From positions 218,508,610 to 218,572,609 of the forward strand of contig NC_134276.1 of NCBI RefSeq assembly GCF_949628215.1: DNA of 64,000 nucleotides, read 5' to 3'. Positions within the stretch are counted from its first letter, which is position 1; the number at the start of each line of letters is the position of its first letter. Below are positions 38,955 to 48,319 of the stretch, piece after piece. The notes below the pieces were generated by a model. The model did not search any database, had not been told where the DNA came from, and saw only the letters and a list, made by a program, of their open reading frames with translations. The stretch comes from Phalacrocorax aristotelis. Lineage: Eukaryota; Chordata; Aves; Suliformes; Phalacrocoracidae. The translations under genes were made by a program, and so were the position numbers.

Positions 38955-39885
38955 CCCTCAGTCCTGGGATGGATCCGGGCACCCCCTGCCCTCTGTCCTG
39001 GGATGGATCTGGGCACCCCCTGCCCTCTGTCCTGGGATGGATCCGGGTAACCCCTGCCCTCTGTCCTGGGATGGATCCAGGCACCCCCTGCCCTCTGTCC
39101 TGGGATGGATCCGGGCAAACCCTGCCCTCTGTCCTGGGATGGATCCGGGTAACCCCTGCCCTCTGTCCTGGGATGGATCTGGACACCCCCTGCCCTCTTT
39201 CCTGGGTTGGATCCGGGCACCCCCTGCCCTCTGTCCTGGGATGGATCCGGGCACCCCCTGCCCTCTGTCCTGGGATGGATCTGGGCACCCCCTGCCCTCA
39301 GTCCTGGGATGGATCCAGGCACCCCTTACTCTCTGTCCTGGGATGGATCTGGCCGCCCCCTGCCTCTGTCCTGGGATGGATCCGGGCACTCCCTGCCCTC
39401 TGTCCTGGGATGGATCCGGGCACCCCCTGCCCTCAGTCCTGGGATGGATCCGGGCACCCCCTGCCCTCTGTCCTGGGATGGATCCGGGCAAACCCTGCCC
39501 TCTGTCCTGGGATGGATCCGGGCACCCCCTGCCCTCTTTCCTGGGTTGGATCCGGGCACCCCCTGCCCTCTTTCCTGGGATGGATCCGGGCACCCCCTGC
39601 CCTCTGTCCTGGGATGGATCTGGGCACCCCCTGCCCTCAGTCCTGGGATGGATCCGGGCACCCCCTGCCCTCAGTCCTGGGATGGATTCGGGCACCCCTT
39701 ACTCTCTGTCCTGGGATGGATCCGGGCACCCCCTGCCCTCTGTCCTGGGATGGATCCAGGCACCCCCTGCCCTCAGTCCTGGGAGGGATCTGGCCGCCCC
39801 CTTCCCGTTGCCTGGGATGGATCCGGGCACCCCCTGCCCTCTGTCCTGGGATGGATCCGGGCACCCCCTGCCTCTATCCTAGTGG
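38955..39885. repeat. Inverted satellite island: about 27 units of the same 34-bp repeat in opposite orientation
   Basis: The reverse complement of the main 34-bp unit is repeated here (TGTCCTGGGATGGATCC, then GGGCACCCCCTGCCC). It sits about 3.6 kb from the main array and points the other way. Near 39,780-39,820 it contains the rare unit GGCCGCCCCCTTCCCGTTG, the complement of the AACGGGAAGGGGGCGGCC unit of the main array. The island ends about 145 bp before the signal-peptide exon at 40,031. Confidence 0.95.
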
Positions 39886-40038
39886 GTCTGTGGTGTGAGG
39901 GAGCCCGCTGAGCCCTATTGCCCAGCTGGGCAGGTACCCCCCGAGCAGCCCTGGCATCCTGACCCCCAGCTGCTTCTCCCCATGCTGGTCCCCCCCACCG
40001 CTCACGGCCCTTCCTCTGCTCTCTCTGCAGCAGAAGAG

Positions 40039-42171
40039 ATGAGTGTGGGGCCCAGGCTCACTGCCCCCCGCCTGCTCGGCTGCCTGCTCCTCCTGGCCTT
40101 CCTGGGAGGTGATTCCCTGCCTGGACCATGGGCCCTCACGGGACACGGGTGCAGTTCCCCCGCGCCAGGCAGCAGCGCCTGATCCCGCACGCCCTGATCC
40201 CCAATCCTGGATCCCTGATCCCAATTCCTGCTCCCTCGTCCTTGATCCATGATTCCCAAGCCATCATCCCCAATCTCTCATCACGGATCCCTGATTACCA
40301 AGCCTTGATGCCCAATCCCCACTCCCCATCCCCATTCTGTGGCAGCCCCCTTCCAGTGGGACCCCTCCCCACACCCTGCTCCGGGCACCCCAATTGCTGG
40401 GTGCGTGGCAGAGCCTGGGGGGTTGTCCCTGGGGTGGTTGTCCCTGGGTGGGGGTGTTGCTGGGTGGGGGAGTGTCCCCGGGTGGGGGTACTGCTGGGTG
40501 GGTCTTGGGGGGCTGGTGCCCATCTGGCCCCACACCTGCAGCAGACATCCTGGCTCCCTCCCCGGCGGTGGGGGGCACGGGCCGTGGGGCAGCGGTGGGT
40601 GCCCCCTCCCGTGGGACAGCAGAGGCTCTGCCTGCGTTTTGAAGGTGCCCTCGCCAGCCCCCCCAGCCCTGCCCTGGAGAGGATGCCGGCAGCCAGCTGC
40701 CCCCCGACCTGGCTTTACTACCGGGGGTTCTGCTACGGGTACTTCACCGAGAGGAGGACCTGGGCTGAGGCTGAGGTGGGTGCTGGCACCACCGGGGGGT
40801 GCTGGGGGGGTCCCCGGGGAGGGACGGCAGGCGGGGAGTGGGGGCATCGCCCTGGCCAGAAGCAGGACCCCAGCAGAGGGGGTCTGCCGCAGGGGCAGGG
40901 CTCTCCTCTACGCAGACATGTGGCAGGGTCGGGGGCTCTGCTGCTCTCCCCCACCCCCGGGCTTTCTGCGCGGGGGTGCCCGGCACCCAGTGCCTGGTGG
41001 CTGCAGGTGCTGGGTGCTGAGCCGCCCGCCTGTGCCCCCCCAGACCGAGTGCAGGCGGTACGGCCCCAAGGGACGGCTGGCCTCCATCCACAGCCTGGGG
41101 GCCAGCAGGGTCTTTGCCCGCTACATCATCAGCCAGAGGGATAGGGACAACACCTGGATCGGGCTGCGGGACGAGGAGCACGTGAGTGTCAGGGGGCTGC
41201 GCCTCTGCCCGTCGGCTGCCCCAGCCCCCCACCCTGGGCACCCACTGACCCCCTGCCCTGGGCACCAACTGATTTCTCTCCCCCAACCCAGGCACCCTCT
41301 GACCCCCTGCCCTGGGTACAAACTGACCCCTGTCCCCTACCCAGGCACTCGCTGATCCCTGTCCCCCACCCCAGGCACACACTGAGCCCCTGGCCTGGGC
41401 ACCAAATGATCCTTGTCCCCCACCCCAGGCACCCACTGACCCTGTCCCCTGCTCTGGGCACCCACTGCCCCTGCCCCAGGCACCCACCGACCCCAGCCCC
41501 CCAACCCAGCCCCCCGCTGACCCCCGGCCCCTGCCATGGGAGCCCACTGACCTTCATTCCCCCGGCACCCACAGTCCAGGCAGTGGAAGTGGTCCGATAA
41601 CTCCGTCTTCAACTACAAGCGCTGGGCCCCGGGGCAGCCCAACAACCGGTGGAACAGGGAGGACTGTGTGGTGCTGGAATGGTCCTCAGGTGAGCCGGGT
41701 CCTGGGGGTTGGGGGGGCTGGCATGGCCATGCCACATGACCGGGACCCCCAGCCGCTGCAGGAGAGTTGGGGTGTCAGGGGGTGAAGGAGGGTGATGGAG
41801 AGGAGGCGTGATGGAGGTAGGGGTGAGGGAGATGATGGAGGTGGGTGGTGATGGAGATGAAAGGGGTGATGAAGGTACGGGTGAAGGAGGGGAGATGGAG
41901 ATAAAAGGGGAGATGGAGGTGAGGGTGATGGAGGCGGAGGGTGAGGGAAGTGATGGAAGTGGGGGTGATGGAGGTGGGGGGTGATGGAAGTGGGGGTGAG
42001 GGAGGTGGTGGAGATGGGTGTGATGGAGGTGGGGGTGATGGAGGTAAAAGGGGGTGTGCTAGGGGGTGGCAGGGCTCTGGGTGACTCACTGCCCCCCACC
42101 CAGGTTTCGAGTTATGGCATGACTACCCCTGCTCCAGCAGGTTCCCCTTCCTGTGCCAGCACGAGCTCTGA
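40039..42171 (+). CDS. Secreted C-type lectin domain protein, REG4-like / eggshell-lectin-related
   Basis: Five GT-AG coding exons: 40,039-40,108, 40,645-40,775, 41,044-41,181, 41,575-41,689 and 42,104-42,171. They give about 173 residues with intron phases 1, 0, 0, 1. A signal peptide (hydrophobic LLGCLLLLAFLGG) is followed by one complete long-form C-type lectin domain with six cysteines (SCPPTW, GFCYGYF, TECRRYG, EDCVVLE, DYPCSS, FLCQHEL) and the core NTWIGL. The loop has QPN (in APGQPNN) where sugar-binding lectins have EPN or QPD, plus EDC and WHD where WND is usual, so calcium and carbohydrate binding is plausible but unproven. The second coding exon may instead start at an AG just before CCAGCTGC near 40,690. 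The family is clear; the ortholog is not. A polyA signal lies at 42,274. The gene is convergent with the lectin at 43.8-45.0 kb. Confidence 0.85.
40170..40520. repeat. Imperfect repeats in lectin intron (CTGATCCC-type, then GGTTGTCCCTGGGTGG-type)
   Basis: Within the intron after the signal-peptide exon, 40,170-40,330 holds about ten imperfect copies of a motif around TGATCCCCAATC. The stretch 40,410-40,515 holds several copies of a G/T-rich motif around GGTGGGGGTGTTGCTGGGT. Both are irregular. No exon is seen in them. Confidence 0.6.
41215..41570. repeat. Intronic imperfect repeats around GGGCACCCACTGACCCC
   Basis: The third intron of the plus-strand lectin is almost wholly made of degenerate units containing GGCACCCACTGACC and CCCTGCCCTGGGCACC, of variable length (roughly 25-45 bp). 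It ends in a normal acceptor at 41,574. Confidence 0.6.
41775..42060. repeat. Intronic GGTGATGGAGGTGGG-type purine-rich repeat
   Basis: The last intron of the plus-strand lectin contains a nearly pure purine/T tract built from GGTGATGGAGG and GGGGGTGAGGGAGG motifs, irregular with units of about 12-24 bp. The plus (transcribed-sense) strand is strongly G-rich. Confidence 0.7.
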
Positions 42172-42273
42172 GGGGCAGCTCTTCCCCTTGCGGTGTGGAG
42201 ATGCCCCCACACCTCCTGCCCTGCCGCCCCCGCGCCCCTCCCTGCCCACTGCCCAGCTGGGACCCCGGCGGGC

Positions 42274-42279
42274 AATAAA
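42274..42279 (+). terminator. Polyadenylation signal of the plus-strand lectin
   Basis: AATAAA lies 103 bp after the TGA stop at 42,169-42,171 and is followed by TGTG/CTGTC-type GU-rich sequence about 30 bp later. This gives a compact 3' UTR. Confidence 0.85.
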
Positions 42280-42404
42280 CTTTGGCTTGAGCACCCAGCA
42301 CCCACCTGTGCCTGTCGTCCTTCCCCCACATGCGTGGGCACAGGCAGTGCCACCGCCAAGGCGCTCACGGCCCAGGGAGCCGGTGCCCGGCCCCACGCCG
42401 GGGA

Positions 42405-42660
42405 CACCTCCTTCTTTGGGGACACTCCTGTTGGGGACATGTCCTGCTGGGGACATGTCCTGCCTTGGGGACACCCCCTGCCTTGGGGACATGTCCTGAT
42501 GGGGACACCTCCTGTTGGGGACACCCCCTCCCCTGGGGACATGTCCTGATGAGGATACCTCCTGTTGGGGACACCCCCTGCCCGGGGGTCACCTCCTGCC
42601 CTGGGGACACCCCCTGCCCTGGGGACATCCCCTGTCCCGGAGACACCCCCCGCCCCACGG
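42405..42660. repeat. 18-bp minisatellite, about 14 units
   Basis: Units of about 18 bp begin GGGGACAC or GGGGACATG and continue CCCCTGCC, TCCTGTT or TCCTGAT. The array lies between the two convergent lectin genes, downstream of the plus-strand polyA signal. The following 42,670-43,100 is GC-rich intergenic sequence with no recognisable gene. Confidence 0.8.
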
Positions 42661-43111
42661 CGCCAGCGCACCCTGGGGGAACCGTCCGGCCCTCGCTTAT
42701 TTTGATTGTAAAATGGAGAAAAATGTGTAGAAAACCGGGGGGGGCCGGGGGGGGGCGGGAGCTGGGGGCAACAGGGTCCCTCCTGCAGGTTTGGATCCCC
42801 CTGCGTGGACCGCCAGGCACGCACCCACGGGAATGCCCCCTCCTCCCCCCACGCCGCTCCGCGTGGGAGCCAGCGGGTCCGGCCCGGGGTTAGGGGGCAG
42901 GGGCGGGGGGGCGCAGGGACAGGGAGGCCCTGCTCTGCCCCCACACTTTGCCCCTTTGCCCCGTCCAGCTCCGTGGGGAGGTCGGGGAACGCGCGGGGCT
43001 GCCCGGCCGCCGTCCCGCGTGGGTGCCACAGGGGGGGCCGTCGTGCCCTGCCAGGGCCGGTACCACGGGCACGGCGGAGGAACACGCGTGGGCACGGGTG
43101 CCTTGGCGCAC

Positions 43112-43117
43112 TTTATT
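43112..43117 (-). terminator. Polyadenylation signal of the minus-strand eggshell-type lectin
   Basis: TTTATT on the plus strand is AATAAA on the minus strand. It is the only AATAAA I find downstream of the stop codon at 43,804-43,806, so the 3' UTR would be about 690 nt and would include the whole 71-bp repeat array. Confidence 0.65.
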
Positions 43118-43189
43118 GTCGGGGGACGCCCGCGGCGGCGGAGCTGTTGGGGTCTGGAGGCAACCATGGGCGCGGGGTGTGAGGGTGCG

Positions 43190-43750
43190 GGCTGTGAGGA
43201 TGCACGGTGCAACGGGTTTTGGGGGTGCGGGGTTTTGGGAGCACGGGGTTTGGGGGTGCGGGCTGTGAGGTTGCACGGTGCAAAGGGGTTTTGGGGGTGC
43301 GGGGTTTTGGGGGCGCGGGGTTTGGGAGTGCGGGCTGTGAGGTTGCACGGTGCAAAGGGGTTTTGGGGGTGCGGGGTTTTGGGAGCGCGGGGTGTGAGGG
43401 TGCGGGCTGTGAGGATGCACAGTGCAACAGGTTTTGGGGGTGCGGGGTTTTGGGGGCGCGGGGTTTGGGGGTGCGGGCTGTGAGGTTGCACGGTGCAAAG
43501 GGGTTTTGGGGGTGCGGGGTTTTGGGAGCGCGGGGTTTGGGGGTGCGGGCTGTGAGGATGCACAGTGCAACGGGTTTTGGGGGTGCGGGGTTTTGGGGGC
43601 GCGGGGTTTCGGGGTGCGGGCTGTGAGGATGCACGGTGCAACGGGTTTTAGGGGTGTGGGGTTTGGGCGTGCGGGCTGTGAGGTTGCACGGTGCAACGGC
43701 GTTTGGGGGTGCGGGTTGCCGGAGTTGGGGTTTGACGCGGGGGGACGCGG
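43190..43750. repeat. 71/72-bp minisatellite, about 7 units, inside the predicted 3' UTR
   Basis: TGTGAGG landmarks recur at 43,193, 43,264, 43,336, 43,408, 43,479, 43,551 and 43,622, i.e. every 71-72 bp, with a shorter last interval of 55 bp. Each unit combines GGTTGCACGGTGCAA, GGGGTTTTGGGGGTGCGGGG and GCGCGGGGTTTGGGGG segments. The plus strand is G-rich with four or more G-runs per unit, so the mRNA of the minus-strand gene would be C-rich here. Confidence 0.9.
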
Positions 43751-43803
43751 TGTGTGGGGTGTAGGGCGCAGTCGGGGGGGCGCGGCTGCCTCGCAGGCCC
43801 CTC

Positions 43804-45037
43804 CTAGGCTGCGTATTTGCAGATGAAGGGTTTCCTCTCGCCGCAGGACTCGTCCTCCCAGGACAGGAAACCTGCGGAGGAAGAGGAGCGAGCGCTGGGG
43901 GGGCCGGGGAACCCTCCCCGCCGCCCCCCGCCGCCCAGCCCGCCCCCGGGGGCTCCGGCCCCGACCCCCCAACCCCTTCTCACCCGTGGAATCCTCCAGC
44001 GAGGCGCAGCGCAGCCCCCCGGGGGAATCATCCCCCTCCCAGGCCGAGTAGTGCTGCTCGGACCCGTCCACCCACGTCCACGCCTGGCCCTGGCGCCCCG
44101 CGACGGGCAGGAGGCAAAGGCAGCGTCAGGCAGCGGCCGGGGGGGCGCGGGGGGGCGCGGGGCTGGGGCTGGGGCTGGGGCGGGGGCGCGGGCAGGGGCG
44201 TCTCTCCGGCCGGGCTGCCCGGGCACGCGTGGGGAGGGTGCGGGGCGGGGTGACACTCCCCCCCCCCCGGGGGCCGCGGGGGGCACGGGGGGTGCAGGCA
44301 GCGCCGCAGGCAGGAGACCCTCACCCGGTGGTAGAGGCCGATCCAGACGTTCTCCTCCTCCTCCTCCCGGCGCTGGCGCTGGGCGATGAAGGCGGCGAGG
44401 GCGCGGTGCTCCTCGGGGGTGTGCAGCGAGGCCAGGTGGCACCCCCCGCGGGCGGCCCTGCACCAAGCCTGGCAGGGACAGGCAGGTGGGTGGGGGCCTG
44501 CCTGCACCGCGGGGGGCCGGCCCGGGCACCCCTCGCCCCAGCACCTACCTCTGCCTTCCTCCAGGTGAGCTCCTGGCCGAAGTACCCGTAGCAGTGGTCC
44601 CTGAAGTCCAGCCAGCCCCGGGGACATTTGCTCGCCTGCACCCCTGCTCAGGGGGGGTGGGTGGTGTCAGGGCCTTCACCCCCATCCCACCTCCCAGCAC
44701 CTGGCTGCAGCCAGGACCCGGTGGGCGGCAGCCCCCGGGGGGGCTCAAGGCCTCCCCAGCTTCTGTCTGGGGGGGCTGCTTCCCGGCCCCATATTTCGGG
44801 GTCCCCCCAGCGCCCACCCCTGCCCGGGGGGAGCACTGCCCATCCCCGGCCATGCAGGTAGCTGCGGGGGTGCAGGGCAGGCAGCAAGGCATGGGGGTGC
44901 CTGGGGTGTGGGTAACGTGGGCGAAGGGCAGGGGCAGGGAGTGGGGGAAGAGCAGGGTGCAGGGGCTCACCTTGCAGCGAGGGGTGCAGGGCCAGGCAGC
45001 CGAGCAGGCAGAACCCCAGGAAAGCAGCTTGTCCCAT
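43804..45037 (-). CDS. Eggshell-matrix C-type lectin (ovocleidin-17 / struthiocalcin / ansocalcin family)
   Basis: Five GT-AG coding exons on the minus strand, in gene order: 45,037-44,971, 44,643-44,549, 44,468-44,325, 44,089-43,984 and 43,871-43,804. They give 159 residues with phases 1, 0, 0, 1. The start has a strong context (A at -3, G at +4). The signal peptide [20 protein letters not shown] leads to a likely cleavage near [10 protein letters not shown]. The single C-type lectin domain shows [70 protein letters not shown] and FICKYAA. These match from memory the avian eggshell lectins purified from ostrich, goose and chicken shells, which are secreted in the uterus and modulate calcite growth. 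EPN/QPD and WND are missing; acidic runs (EEEEE, EGDD, EDES) replace them. An extra cysteine in RGGCHLAS makes seven instead of six. Orthology to one named member is not settled. Confidence 0.9.
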
Positions 45038-45064
45038 CCTCTCCCTTCCCTGCAAAGAGAGAGG

Positions 45065-45622
45065 TGGCGTGGGGCTGGCCCGGGCACCCACCGCCTGCCC
45101 CAGCACCCACCACCCAGCACCGCACCACCTGCCCCTGGATCCACGGCCTGCCCCAGCACTCATCCCCCAGCACCCACCCTGGCATCCACCGCCTGCCCCA
45201 GAACCCACCACCCAGCACCCACCACCTGCCCCAGGACCCACTGCCTGCCCCAGCACCCACCACCCCATCACCTCCACCAGCACCCACCACCTGCCCCATC
45301 AACCAGCACCCACCAATCCAACACCTACCCCAGCACCCACTGTCTACCCCAGCACCCACCACCCAGCACCCCACCACCTGCCCCAGCACCCACCACCCCA
45401 TCACCTCCCCCAGCACCCACCAGCCCAGCACCCACCCTGGCACCCACTGCCTACCCCAGCACCCAGCACCCAGCACCCACCACCCCATCACCTCCCCCAG
45501 CACCCACTGCCTGCCCCAGCACCCACCTCCCCTCCACTCCAGCACCCACCTGCCACCCACCAACTGCCCCACCACCCACCACCTTCCCCGGCACCCACTG
45601 CTGGAGCACCCACCCAGCACCT
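45065..45622. repeat. Intronic CAGCACCCACC-type minisatellite
   Basis: Irregular units of about 14-30 bp built on CCCCAGCACCCACC, ACCACCTGCCCCAGCACC and TCACCTCC fill the first intron of the minus-strand lectin, between its predicted non-coding first exon (about 45,625-45,650) and the acceptor before the start codon. Together they form a long pyrimidine/A-rich tract on the plus strand. Confidence 0.8.
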
Positions 45623-45650
45623 GCAGGGGCGACGCAGATTGAGCCCAGCT
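45622..45650 (-). other. Predicted non-coding first exon of the eggshell-type lectin
   Basis: About 30 bp below the TATA box, a short segment ends in CCCCTGCAG followed by GTGCTGGGT, a usable donor. The acceptor TTTGCAG lies at 45,053-45,047, 10 bp before the start codon. The short 5' UTR exon mirrors the layout proposed for the neighbouring lectin. The donor is weaker than consensus, so the exact end is uncertain. Confidence 0.4.
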
Positions 45651-45677
45651 GGAGCAGGGCGCAGCCACCCCGACACC

Positions 45678-45683
45678 TTTATA
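45678..45683 (-). promoter_or_regulatory. TATA box of the eggshell-type lectin gene
   Basis: TTTATA on the plus strand reads CTATAAAGG on the minus strand, a near-perfect TATA box in a GC-rich setting. It lies about 640 bp upstream of the start codon, across one intron. Roughly 85 bp further upstream, plus-strand ACATCAAAGGGG reads CCCCTTTGATGT on the minus strand, a TCF/LEF-like site (suggestive only). Confidence 0.7.
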
Positions 45684-45699
45684 GGCGCAGCGGCCGGGG

Positions 45700-46385
45700 C
45701 GTCAGGCAGATGGGGCGGGTGGCACCCACTCCTGGGAGACGCCTGGCCCCACTGGCAGCCACATCAAAGGGGAGAGGCGGCTGCCCCACGGCTCCAGCTT
45801 GCCAGGACCCCCAGCCTGGGCTGCCCCTCGCCCAAACATGCCTGGAGGCACCGGTCCCTGGATTGATGTGTCCCTGCTCCCCCTCGGTGCTGGCAGCCAG
45901 GGCCACCCCAGCAAGCCTGCAGCAGAGCCCCTCATCCCAGGGTCACCTCTGCACCCCCAGCAGCAAGTGCTGGCTGTGGGCGATGCCCCCAGACACACAG
46001 GGATCCCCCAGCCCCCCTGCCCAGCCGAACACCATGGTCCCAGCCCCACCACCCCGAGCCCCCAGGCACCCTGGGTGCTGCTCTCACTCTCTGCACCCCG
46101 AGTGCTGGGGCAGGGCACCCCCTGCGGAGGCAATGCTGACTGACCAGCACAGGGGAGCTGTGCTGTGCTGGGGCGCAGCGTTGGTCCAGCAGCAGGATCG
46201 GCCCCAGCCCTGTTCACACGGGGTCATGGGGACCGTTCCGGCAAAGCCCTGCCCGTATCCGTGCTCTCGGGCAGCTTCTGGCGTTCACCCAGCGATGGTG
46301 CCCGGCCCTGGGCTGCATCTTGCCAGGCTGTCTCCTCTGTGCTGGGCAGTGCCCAGTGGCAGCCCTGGCATCCTGGGATGCACCG
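45700..46385. other. Intergenic sequence upstream of the eggshell-type lectin, no gene seen
   Basis: GC-rich unique sequence between the lectin promoter and the 21-bp array. It would hold the distal promoter of the lectin. No exon with matching splice sites, RNA gene or interspersed repeat was recognised. Confidence 0.4.
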
Positions 46386-46387
46386 CA

Positions 46388-48205
46388 CCAGCGTGAGCAC
46401 ACACGGCTCCGGTGTGAGCACACATGGCTCCGGGGCGAGCACACACGGCTCTGGGGTGAGCACACATAGCTCTGGGGTGAGCACACACAGCTCTGGGGTG
46501 AGCACACACGGCTCTGGGGTGAGCACACATGGCTCTGGGTTGAGCACACATAGCTCTGGGGTGAGCACACACGGCTCTGGGGTGAGCACACATAGCTCTG
46601 GGGTGAGCACACACGGCTCTGGGGTGAGCACACACGGCTCCGGGGTGAGCACACATAGCTCTGGGGTGAGCACACACGGCTCTGGGGTGAGCACACATAG
46701 CTCTGGGGTGAGCACACACGGCTCTGGGGTGAGCACACACGGCTCCGGGGTGAGCACACATAGCTCTGGGGTGAGCACACACGGCTCTGGGGTGAGCACA
46801 CACGGCTCCGGTGTGAGCACACATGGCTCTGGGGTGAGCACACACGGCTCCGGGGTGAGCACACACAGCTCTGGGGTGAGCACACACAGCTCTGGGGTGA
46901 GCACACACGGCTCTGGGGTGAGCACACATGGCTCTGGGTTGAGCACACATAGCTCTGGGGTGAGCACACACGGCTCTGGGGTGAGCACACATAGCTCTGG
47001 GGTGAGCACACACAGCTCTGGGGTGAGCACACACGGCTCCGGGGTGAGCACACATAGCTCTGGGGTGAGCACACACGGCTCCGGGGTGAGCACACATAGC
47101 TCTGGGGTGAGCACACACGGCTCTGGGGTGAGCACACATAGCTCTGGGGTGAGCACACACGGCTCTGGGGTGAGCACACACGGCTCCGGGGTGAGCACAC
47201 ATAGCTCTGGGGTGAGCACACACGGCTCTGGGGTGAGCACACACGGCTCCGGTGTGAGCACACATGGCTCTGGGGTGAGCACACACGGCTCCGGGGTGAG
47301 CACACATAGCTCTGGGGTGAGCACACACGGCTCTGGGGTGAGCACACACGGCTCCGGTGTGAGCACACACGGCTCTGGGGTGAGAACACATAGCTCTGGG
47401 GTGAGCACACACGGCTCTGGGGTGAGCACACACGGCTCCGGGGTGAGCACACACAGCTCCGGGGTGAGCACACACGGCTCCGGGGTGAGCACACACGGCT
47501 CCGGGGTGAGCACACATAGCTCCGGGGTGAGCACACACAGCTCTGGGTTGAGCACACATAGCTCCGGGGTGAGCACACACAGCTCTGGGGTGAGCACACA
47601 TAGCTCTGGGTTGAGCACACATAGCTCCGGTGTGAGCACACACGGCTCCGGTGTGAGCACACACGGCTCTGGGGTGAGCACACACGGCTCCGGGGTGAGC
47701 ACACACGGCTCTGGGGTGAGCACACACGGCTCTGGGGTGAGCACACACGGCTCCGGTGTGAGCACACATGGCTCTGGGGTGAGCACACACGGCTCTGGGG
47801 TGAGCACACACAGCTCTGGGGTGAGCACACACGGCTCCGGTGTGAGCACACATGGCTCTGGGGTGAGCACACACGGCTCTGGGGTGAGCACACACAGCTC
47901 TGGGGTGAGCACACACGGCTCCGGTGTGAGCACACATGGCTCTGGGGTGAGCACACACGGCTCCGGTGTGAGCACACACGGCTCTGGGGTGAGCACACAC
48001 GGCTCCGGGGTGAGCACACACAGCTCTGGGGTGAGCACACACGGCTCTGGGGTGAGCACACACGGCTCCGGGGTGAGCACACACAGCTCTGGGGTGAGCA
48101 CACATAGCTCTGGGGTGAGCACACACAGCTCTGGGGTGAGCACACACGGCTCCGGGGTGAGCACACACGGCTCTGGGGTGAGCACACACGGCTCCGGGGT
48201 GAGCA
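46388..48205. repeat. 21-bp minisatellite, about 86 units
   Basis: Units of 21 bp read GTGAGCACACACGGCTCTGG plus one base, with CAT for CAC, AGC for GGC and TCC for TCT as the main variants and very few length changes. The length is a multiple of three and the unit lacks stops in several frames, so a long heptad-repeat open frame (VSTHGSG) and others on the opposite strand arise automatically. Diverged tails run on to about 48,320. It lies between the 3' end of CPT1B and the lectin promoter. No coding evidence. Confidence 0.95.
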
Positions 48206-48319
48206 CTGGTGTAAGCATGCACCGTGCCAGCATGAGCACGTACCGCACCAGTGTTAGCACACCCGCCTCCGGTGTGAGCACTGACCACTTCGGCACGAGC
48301 ACACAGGCTCCAGCGTGAG

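Noticed and set aside
39888-39934. Alternative first exon of the plus-strand lectin ending at GGGCAG before GTACCC
   Set aside because: A donor-like site exists, but no TATA or other promoter signal precedes it (the inverted satellite does), so it is weaker than the exon at 37.5 kb. Kept only as a fallback.
42791-44071. Plus- and minus-strand frames over the 71-bp repeat as proline- or glycine-rich proteins
   Set aside because: They follow the 71/72-bp repeat and the lectin 3' UTR, with no independent gene signals.
46165-48318. A 717-codon frame of VSTHGSG heptads, and 657-825-codon minus-strand frames over the same DNA
   Set aside because: Produced by the 21-bp minisatellite; at least four frames are open together and there is no signal peptide, splice support or conserved domain.
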